Source: Clostridium sp. CAG:632
GTDB lineage: Bacteria; Bacillota; Clostridia; Lachnospirales; Lachnospiraceae
Length of the DNA stretch: 10,261 bases
Direction of reading: 5' to 3'
Assembly (NCBI GenBank): GCA_000431515.1
Contig: HF991354.1
Coordinates: forward strand, 4,075-14,335
How positions within the stretch are numbered: the stretch's first letter is position 1; the number at the start of each line of letters is the position of its first letter. Of this stretch, positions 1 to 3,848 are shown one piece after another. The translations under genes and the position numbers were made by a program. Under the pieces are notes generated by a model. The model made no database searches and was not told the origin of the DNA. It was given only the letters and a program-made list of their open reading frames with translations.

Positions 1-486
1 CTGCTAAAATATATTTATGAAATACAGCTGAAACCGACGCAGAGAATGTTGCTTGCATATCTTATACATAAATCCAATCAGAACCGGTTGTGTTATGGTC
101 AGATTAAGCATATCTGCCATGAATTACATATATCAGGTCGACTCCTGCATCGTACTCTGCAGGAATTGCGTCAGATTGGGCTTGTAAGAATAAAGTCATG
201 TCAGGGCAATTTAATAGTAAAAGTGATTGCAACCCAGGAATCAATAGATTTGGGAAGTTTCACAATAGATAGAGCCGGTGAACAGGTAATATCAGAAGAG
301 CTGCATGAGAATGGGATAGAGAATGTGTGTGATCCGGTAAAGCCGCAGCAACAGAAAGGCGAAACCGAGCATAGTATTAAAATACAAAATATAATTCAGG
401 ATATAAATGAAGTTTCATGGTGGAAGCGAAAGATATTGCAGATTCAAAAATGGATTCAGGAAAAATGGATCCATTTTTTGTCGTAA
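1..486 (+). CDS. C-terminal part of a winged-helix DNA-binding protein (5' end outside window)
   Basis: The reading frame is open from the first base of the window, so the gene starts upstream; the ATG at 46 is probably internal because the residues before it (LLKYIYEIQLKPTQR) continue the same fold smoothly. The visible part begins with a winged helix-turn-helix pattern: a helix ending in LLAYL, a second segment QIKHICHELHIS and a recognition-like segment GRLLHRTLQELRQIGLV, then a short wing. This resembles helix-turn-helix proteins of plasmids and integrative elements, some of which are replication initiators or regulators. The remaining residues are polar, then a Trp/Lys-rich tail (VSWWKRKILQIQKW) that could form an amphipathic helix. 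A predicted promoter for the next small gene begins about 50 bases after the stop. The DNA-binding fold is reasonably supported; the specific job is unknown. Confidence 0.6.
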   Translation: MLKYIYEIQLKPTQRMLLAYLIHKSNQNRLCYGQIKHICHELHISGRLLHRTLQELRQIGLVRIKSCQGNLIVKVIATQESIDLGSFTIDRAGEQVISEELHENGIENVCDPVKPQQQKGETEHSIKIQNIIQDINEVSWWKRKILQIQKWIQEKWIHFLS

Positions 487-536
487 TGTCGGTTTTGTCA
501 CCCAGTCTATACAATAGGATACCGAAAAGAAATATA

Positions 537-566
537 TTGTCACTGTATGATAGAATATGTTATCAT
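537..566 (+). promoter_or_regulatory. Sigma-A type promoter with extended -10 for the small membrane peptide
   Basis: TTGTCA (537-542) and TATCAT (561-566) are separated by 18 bases, with TG one base before the -10 box (558-559), an extended -10 element. A start near 573 would give a leader of about 105 nt before the ATG at 679. The leader can fold: AAGAC (583-587) with GTCTT (600-604), and CCTTT (640-644) with AAAGG (660-664); the second pairing covers the start of the ribosome binding site. Predicted from sequence only. Confidence 0.5.
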
Positions 567-678
567 TAAAAGGGCACTATCCAAGACGGTAGAGCGGTTG
601 TCTTCCATCAGAGAGTATAAGCTCTGTTTCACATAGAAACCTTTTGGGGAATCTGTATGAAAGGGGGGACGCTTGCAA

Positions 679-783
679 ATGATTACAATTGAAACGATAT
701 ACTATATAGTGGCAACCGCAGCTATTTTATGTGGTGCTGCTTATAAGATTGGATACGAACATGGTAAGAATGCAAGAAAGTAA
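679..783 (+). CDS. 34-residue membrane peptide, candidate type I toxin
   Basis: A short gene with a very strong ribosome binding site (AAGGGGGG, 661-668) ten bases before ATG. The product starts MITIETIYYIV, has one hydrophobic segment of about 16 residues (roughly 8-23) and ends in a charged tail rich in Lys, Arg and His. This layout (short, one membrane span, basic end) is that of TxpA/Fst/holin-like type I toxins, although I do not recognise an exact family member. Three context features support it: a long structured leader in which the ribosome binding site can be paired; a 15-bp perfect inverted repeat overlapping the last codons and stop; and a convergent promoter behind a predicted antisense RNA covering the 3' end. 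It could instead be a harmless small membrane protein of the element. The gene call is good; the toxin role is inferred. Confidence 0.55.
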   Translation: MITIETIYYIVATAAILCGAAYKIGYEHGKNARK

Positions 784-870
784 CCGCCCTCAGCCAAAGG
801 AATTGGTTACTTTCTTGCAAATTAACTAATTCAGGCAACCGTTCTGCAATACAGGTAGTGCCTTTCTTTA
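764..870 (-). ncRNA. Predicted antisense RNA over the 3' end of the small peptide gene
   Basis: A minus-strand promoter (876-904) would start a transcript near 869. The predicted RNA of about 105 nt has two elements. Near its 5' end is a hairpin of AGGCA/TGCCT (plus-strand arms 833-837 and 859-863) with an inner CTG/CAG pairing. After an A/T-rich linker comes a terminator-like hairpin with a 15-bp perfect stem (arms 805-819 and 771-785, loop 19) and a modest TTCTT tail. The RNA is fully complementary to the last four or so codons, the stop and the downstream region of the peptide mRNA, as in txpA/RatA-type loci with overlapping 3' ends. No known RNA family was recognised. Confidence 0.5.
771..819. 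terminator. 15-bp perfect inverted repeat, likely terminator serving both strands
   Basis: TGCAAGAAAGTAACC (771-785) is exactly repeated in inverted form at 805-819, with a 19-base loop. The left arm overlaps the last codons and stop of the peptide gene. Flanking T runs are short on both strands, so termination efficiency is uncertain, but the stem is long and perfect. Confidence 0.5.
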
Positions 871-875
871 TTAGC

Positions 876-904
876 ATTGTAACATATGTGTGGATGATAT
901 TCAA
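876..904 (-). promoter_or_regulatory. Minus-strand promoter for the predicted antisense RNA
   Basis: On the minus strand TTGAAT (899-904) and TACAAT (876-881) are separated by 17 bases, with TG one base before the -10 box (extended -10). The -35 box lies at the edge of a 16-base perfect palindrome, CAAGAATATATTCTTG (902-917), which could bind a regulator. Confidence 0.5.
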
Positions 905-934
905 GAATATATTCTTGTGTGCCCGTGCAATAGG

Positions 935-1690
935 CTATTTCTTCTGGGTAAAGAGTTTGGTTTTATTTATTCTGTTTTTTATGCATCTTAAAACCATAAG
1001 AGTAAATCCTATGATACAAAGTAATATTTCTATTACCATGAAAAGCATAAAAAGAAAATAGAATATATAATAGAGATAAAGCCACGCTACATGCTCGTGA
1101 AGAGAATATATAGGGTAACATGGGAAAAATAGGATTAAAGAGACAAGCGCCAATCCAAAACAAATCCCACCACTAAGGATAAAATAGTCTTCCACGTAAC
1201 TTGTAAATCTAAAGAATGAGACCTTGGTGTTTGACGGATAACCGAGACTTTTCTGTAAAGTATAGTATTCATTCATGATATAAAGTCGAATTTGAATTAA
1301 GGTATGTATATAGTCAGGATTTTCGTATTCTAGGTTTCGGTGTAGAGTTAGCAGTAGAGAGTCTAGCAATTCAGAACAATAATAGGGATATTTTTTAATG
1401 ATTTTTGAGATGGTATGTTCGAAGTCAGAAGCTTGTTCAGGGGAATAAGTTCTGAGATTATTTAAGCATCTGACATACTGGTGTAAGGAATAATATAATG
1501 GAAGGGCTTCTTTTCCTGTTTCGATTTTCCGCATCTTAATGCTTTTTAAATAGTCTAATAAATGAGGGGTTTGTATACATTTTACAATGGCACATAACAA
1601 AAGACATACAATAGATATGATGGCAATTGAAAGTGGCGATACATTTGCATTGACGAGTTGTTCAACTATTAGTTTCAAGTTTTGTTCCAT
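935..1690 (-). CDS. Predicted membrane protein of unknown function, linked to an XRE regulator
   Basis: 251 residues, start supported by AGGAGG seven bases before ATG. One hydrophobic segment lies near the N-terminus (about 18-38), followed by a soluble, Tyr- and Leu-rich helical region of about 130 residues. Then come a second membrane segment (about 170-193) and a long hydrophobic stretch (about 202-236) that could be one or two passes. The tail is basic (KNRINKTKLFTQKK), consistent with a cytoplasmic C-terminus. No signal peptidase site or catalytic motif was recognised. The gene lies 31 bases behind an XRE regulator on the same strand, so the two are probably co-transcribed. That pairing is common for regulator-plus-effector modules on mobile elements, including some defence or exclusion genes, but nothing in the sequence proves such a role. 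Confidence 0.75.
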   Translation of the reverse strand: MEQNLKLIVEQLVNANVSPLSIAIISIVCLLLCAIVKCIQTPHLLDYLKSIKMRKIETGKEALPLYYSLHQYVRCLNNLRTYSPEQASDFEHTISKIIKKYPYYCSELLDSLLLTLHRNLEYENPDYIHTLIQIRLYIMNEYYTLQKSLGYPSNTKVSFFRFTSYVEDYFILSGGICFGLALVSLILFFPCYPIYSLHEHVAWLYLYYIFYFLFMLFMVIEILLCIIGFTLMVLRCIKNRINKTKLFTQKK

Positions 1691-1721
1691 AACAGGTCCT
1701 CCTAAATATTCTATTCACGTT

Positions 1722-2081
1722 CTATCTGATATCTTTTTGGACCTTCTTAGATGCATGGTCTTCTTGCGTCCGATGTAATTTCACCATTTCTCCTAATATG
1801 TAGTCCTTATTTTCCTGGTTAAGTCTGGAAAAATAAGTAAGAGCTTTTTTCGCGTCAGCATTCAAGGCAGGAGCAGGTGCTTTCTTTGCATTTGTTAATC
1901 CTAAAAGATAGTCTATAGATACATCATAAATTGCAACAAGTTGAATTAAAATATCGACTGGTATTTGACGTTTTCCACTTTCATATAATTGATATTGAGG
2001 TTGAGTAATATGAAGACGATTGGCTATGTCTGATTGCTTGATGTCATTATCTTCTCTTAAATCCCGTATGCGCTTAAACAT
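1722..2081 (-). CDS. XRE-family transcriptional regulator (copy A of a tandem duplication)
   Basis: 119 residues. Residues about 4-60 form a Cro/CI-type helix-turn-helix: IRDLREDNDIKQSDIANRL is helix 1 to 2, ITQPQYQLYESG contains the recognition helix, and VSIDYLLGLT ends the domain as in many clostridial repressors. The C-terminal half (LNQENKDYILGEMVKLHR) is helical and probably dimerises. The start has an AGGGGGGAG ribosome binding site a few bases upstream. It is 101/119 identical to the regulator at 2310-2669, with no indels. Six of the 18 differences fall in residues 18-32, the DNA-reading part, whereas residues 68-104 are identical. It is probably co-transcribed with the downstream membrane protein gene. 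Target operators are unknown. Confidence 0.9.
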   Translation of the reverse strand: MFKRIRDLREDNDIKQSDIANRLHITQPQYQLYESGKRQIPVDILIQLVAIYDVSIDYLLGLTNAKKAPAPALNADAKKALTYFSRLNQENKDYILGEMVKLHRTQEDHASKKVQKDIR

Positions 2082-2309
2082 AGTATCTCCCCCCTAATAA
2101 ATTCTTGCCACATAGAGAAAAAATATATCTAAGTGTCTATTATTGGGAGGTAATTCTTCTGGAAACTTATATTTAAGAAATTACAAGCCTTACCAGTAGA
2201 TGGTTTAGATTTACAAAATATTTGTATTCTATAAAATCAATATTTCTCATTGAGTAATTGATGTCCCCACTGATATTCTAAAAATCAACTCTCAATATAT
2301 TCTCTCGTT
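2082..2309. other. A/T-rich spacer between duplicated regulator genes, no feature recognised
   Basis: This 228-base gap lies upstream of regulator copy A. I see no gene, no strong promoter pair and no long inverted repeat in it. The region just upstream of copy A does not resemble the region upstream of copy B, so the duplication covers essentially the coding sequence only. Confidence 0.5.
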
Positions 2310-2669
2310 CTATCCGATATCTTTTTGGCTCATCTTAGATGTATGATCTTCCTGCTCCCGATGCAATTTCACCATTTCTCCTAATATGTAGTCCTTATTT
2401 TCCTGGTTAAGTCTGGAAAAATAAGTAAGAGCTTTCTTCGCATCAGCATTCAAAGCAGGAGCAGGTGCATTCTTTACATTTGTTAATCCTAAAAGATAGT
2501 CTACAGATACATCATAAATTGCAGCAAGTCGAATTAAGATATCGACTGGTATTTGACGAGTGCCACTCTCATAGCGCTGGTACTGTGGTTGCGAAATGCC
2601 AAGATCAGAAGCTATGGTTGATTGTTTTATATCATTATCTTCTCTTAAGTCACGTATGCGCTTATACAT
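2310..2669 (-). CDS. XRE-family transcriptional regulator (copy B of a tandem duplication)
   Basis: 119 residues with the same layout as its neighbour at 1722-2081: Cro/CI helix-turn-helix at about 4-60 (IKQSTIASDLGISQPQYQRY), VSVDYLLGLT at the domain end, then a helical C-terminal part. The ribosome binding site is weak (GAGG ten bases before ATG), unlike copy A. Substitutions in the DNA-reading segment (Thr18, Ser21, Asp22, Gly24, Ser26, Arg32) suggest a different operator preference. The identical C-terminal segment suggests the two proteins may form mixed dimers. Upstream lies a compact intergenic region with a consensus promoter facing the other way and a decayed Cro-like gene, so this copy may once have been the repressor half of a repressor/Cro switch. 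Confidence 0.9.
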   Translation of the reverse strand: MYKRIRDLREDNDIKQSTIASDLGISQPQYQRYESGTRQIPVDILIRLAAIYDVSVDYLLGLTNVKNAPAPALNADAKKALTYFSRLNQENKDYILGEMVKLHREQEDHTSKMSQKDIG

Positions 2670-2698
2670 ATTCTAAAAACCTCGATCTTTTCTTGTAG

Positions 2699-2727
2699 AA
2701 TATCATATAAGTTAAAAATATTGACAA
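2699..2727 (-). promoter_or_regulatory. Possible promoter for regulator copy B
   Basis: On the minus strand TTGTCA (2722-2727) is followed after 17 bases by GATATT (2699-2704), a 4/6 match. Its -35 box overlaps the -35 box of the oppositely directed promoter at 2721-2748, giving a back-to-back divergent switch. The -10 match is weak. Confidence 0.35.
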
Positions 2728-2748
2728 AGAATGACTATATGGTATAAT
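2721..2748 (+). promoter_or_regulatory. Consensus sigma-A promoter with operator-like palindrome over the -10 box
   Basis: TTGACA (2721-2726) and TATAAT (2743-2748) both match the consensus exactly, spaced by 16 bases. The -10 box sits inside the palindrome TGGTAT-AAT-ATACCA (2740-2754, perfect 6-bp arms), the position where a Cro/CI-type repressor would block transcription. The promoter reads into the decayed Cro-like gene at 2797. Confidence 0.65.
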
Positions 2749-2760
2749 ATACCAAAATGG

Positions 2761-2805
2761 AATATAGCAAAAGGTAATATTCAGGAGAGATAGATATTGG
2801 ATGAA
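2761..2805 (+). repeat. Copy 1 of a 45-base repeat around a ribosome binding site and TTG start
   Basis: This segment matches 3472-3516 at 42 of 45 positions. Both copies hold a GGAGAG ribosome binding site, GATAGATA and a TTG start codon. The copy at 3472 precedes an intact Cro-like gene; this one precedes a broken one. Confidence 0.8.
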
Positions 2806-2885
2806 AAAATAATGGAAGAAAAAAGATGACCAAAGTGAACTAGTAGAATTGTAAATAACAATGGATTAGTAATGTACCAAAACAA
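2797..2885 (+). pseudogene. Decayed Cro-like gene, paralog of 3508-3699
   Basis: The TTG start and ribosome binding site are preserved from the paralog at 3508, but the frame stops after ten codons (MDEKIMEEKR). Further on, ATGACCAAAGTGAACTAG (2826 onward) aligns with the paralog's ATGACCCAACATGAATTAG, encoding MTQHEL, in a shifted frame interrupted by two stop codons. Similarity fades after about 2880. The remaining stretch to 3002 is A/T-rich and holds no gene that I can see. The alternative, a real ten-residue leader peptide, is less likely given the similarity beyond the stop. The intact promoter upstream means the region may still be transcribed. Confidence 0.5.
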
Positions 2886-3002
2886 GATTTAATATTACAC
2901 TATTAATGATTGAAACAATTAAGTTTTGTAAAAGGTTGATATTAAGTAGCATTTTAAGAAGTTTTGCCTTATAAGGAAAATAAATGACGTCTTGCTCTCT
3001 TT

Positions 3003-3365
3003 TTATTCAATGTCTTTTTTCAAATGCTTTGAGTCAATTGGAGATGAAAGCTTTAAATCTAAAGCTTTCCCCAAAACAATTTGTTTTCTGTCATCAGATA
3101 ATTGGCGATAAGTATTTACAAGTTGTTGTTCAGCGTCAGTTAAATGGAATTGGTTGTTACCATTTGGGGATGGAAGACCTAACAGATAGTCAGTACTAAC
3201 ATTAAAATATTTAGCAATTTCGGCAAGCATATATAAGCTTGGTAAACGTTTGTGAGTTTCCCACATACCAATAGTGCCAGAACTAATATTTAATTCATCA
3301 GCTAATTCTTTCTGGGTTAGATGCTTTTGAATTCTTAACTGCGAAAGAATAATTCCAAAATCCAT
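3003..3365 (-). CDS. XRE-family repressor, divergent to the Cro-like gene
   Basis: 120 residues from the chosen start. Two ATG codons are available (3371 and 3365). The GAGGAG ribosome binding site is only two bases from the first but eight from the second, so the second is preferred. Residues about 4-60 are a Cro/CI helix-turn-helix (ILSQLRIQKHLTQKELADEL, then ISSGTIGMWETHKR) ending in VSTDYLLGLP, a hallmark of clostridial SOS- or phage-type repressors. The C-terminal part (YRQLSDDRKQIVLGKALDLK) is helical. No peptidase S24 or ImmA-dependent domain is present. The tail SKHLKKDIE resembles the tails of the two regulators at 1722 and 2310 (SK..QKDI), indicating distant common ancestry. Facing the 3508 gene across 142 bases with operator-like symmetry, it is probably the repressor of a lysogeny-type switch. 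Confidence 0.9.
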   Translation of the reverse strand: MDFGIILSQLRIQKHLTQKELADELNISSGTIGMWETHKRLPSLYMLAEIAKYFNVSTDYLLGLPSPNGNNQFHLTDAEQQLVNTYRQLSDDRKQIVLGKALDLKLSSPIDSKHLKKDIE

Positions 3366-3439
3366 ACACATATCTCCTCTATATTTAGTTTAATATAAAT
3401 TGAAAAAAAGAAAATAAGATTAGAAAGAAATAACACTGA

Positions 3440-3474
3440 TAGTTATTGACAATCTAACTAATGGTGAGTAAAAT
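3440..3474 (+). promoter_or_regulatory. Promoter and operator-like dyad for the Cro-like gene
   Basis: TTGACA (3446-3451) and TAAAAT (3469-3474) are spaced by 17 bases and lie about 35 bases before the TTG start at 3508. An inverted repeat TAGTTA/TAACTA (3440-3445 and 3455-3460, spacer 9) flanks the -35 box and is a candidate operator for the divergent repressor or for the Cro-like protein itself. TATTGACAA is shared with the promoter at 2721. Confidence 0.55.
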
Positions 3475-3516
3475 ATAGCAAAAGGCAATATTAAGGAGAG
3501 ATAGATATTGGGTGAA
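3472..3516 (+). repeat. Copy 2 of the 45-base repeat, upstream of the intact Cro-like gene
   Basis: Differs from 2761-2805 at three positions. It includes the AAGGAGAG ribosome binding site and the TTG start codon of the Cro-like gene. Confidence 0.8.
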
Positions 3517-3699
3517 GTGATTAAAAAATTAAGAAAACGTGCAAATATGACCCAACATGAATTAGCTGAACTAATTGGTGTGAAGCAGGCAACAATTTCA
3601 CTATATGAAACAGGAAAAAGAAAGATTGATATTAATACTGCACAGAAAATAGCGATAGCATTAGAAGTATCTCTCGATGAACTTTTTCATGGCATATAA
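3508..3699 (+). CDS. Small Cro-like XRE DNA-binding protein, TTG start
   Basis: 63 residues, almost nothing but one Cro/CI helix-turn-helix: VIKKLRKRANMTQHELAELI is helix 1 to 2, VKQATISLYETGKRKI carries the recognition helix, and VSLDELFHGI ends the domain. The start is a TTG eight bases after AAGGAGAG; no ATG gives a full domain. Proteins of this size usually act as Cro-type antirepressors or autoregulators opposite a CI-like repressor, matching the divergent gene at 3003-3365. Its stop codon touches the terminator of a predicted minus-strand small RNA, whose whole length is complementary to the expected 3' untranslated region of this mRNA. Translation from TTG plus antisense cover would keep expression low, which is an inference. 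Confidence 0.85.
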   Translation: MGEVIKKLRKRANMTQHELAELIGVKQATISLYETGKRKIDINTAQKIAIALEVSLDELFHGI

Positions 3700-3784
3700 A
3701 AACAGCACCCCAACCGACCAAAGTATCAGGTGCTGTTTAAGAAAATCTAAGGCACTGAGAATTTGTTCTCCGCCATTAGTATAT
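3694..3784 (-). ncRNA. Predicted small RNA antisense to the 3' end of the Cro-like mRNA
   Basis: A strong minus-strand promoter (3791-3818) would start transcription near 3784. The predicted RNA of about 90 nt folds into two elements. The first is a nested stem: CTAA and GGC on one side pair with GCC and TTAG on the other (plus-strand arms 3747-3753 and 3772-3779), enclosing GAGAA/TTCTC (3757-3761 and 3766-3770) with a 4-base loop. The second is a textbook intrinsic terminator (3698-3738). The region holds no gene with a ribosome binding site on this strand. The RNA is complementary to sequence just after the Cro-like stop codon and divergent from the repeat protein gene. Possible roles are cis-antisense control of the Cro-like mRNA or trans-acting control elsewhere. 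No known RNA family was recognised. Confidence 0.6.
3698..3738 (-). terminator. Intrinsic terminator of the predicted minus-strand small RNA
   Basis: AAACAGCACC (3700-3709) pairs with GGTGCTGTTT (3729-3738) across a 19-base loop. On the minus strand the GC-rich stem is followed by TTTTTATAT, a good U tract. On the plus strand the hairpin lacks a U tract but could still protect the 3' end of the Cro-like mRNA. Confidence 0.75.
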
Positions 3785-3790
3785 GCCACT

Positions 3791-3818
3791 ATTATATCAG
3801 ATTGAATATAAAAGTCAA
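3791..3818 (-). promoter_or_regulatory. Strong minus-strand promoter for the predicted small RNA
   Basis: On the minus strand TTGACT (3813-3818) and a consensus TATAAT (3791-3796) are separated by 16 bases. The first purine at the right distance is near 3784. Confidence 0.65.
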
Positions 3819-3848
3819 AAGAAAAATAAATGGAGAGGAGCAGATTGC

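Larger units (their letters stand above)
1720..2669. repeat. Direct duplication of a regulator gene (units 1720-2081 and 2308-2669)
   Basis: The two units are offset by exactly 588 bases with no insertions or deletions over the coding region. A block of 71 bases (1777-1847 and 2365-2435) is identical. Divergence is concentrated in the part encoding the recognition helix. The duplication is therefore recent, or it has been kept similar at the 3' half by gene conversion. Confidence 0.85.

Noticed and set aside
902..917. Perfect palindrome CAAGAATATATTCTTG as a terminator for the membrane protein gene
   Set aside because: It is A/T-rich without a following T run, and overlaps a -35 box; an operator or chance palindrome is more likely.
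3366..3371. First ATG of the repressor at 3003 as its start
   Set aside because: It is only two bases from the GAGGAG site; the ATG six bases later has proper spacing.
3783..3848. Upstream in-frame ATG extending the repeat protein by 22 residues
   Set aside because: There is no ribosome binding site before it, while GGAGAGGAG stands before the ATG at 3849.
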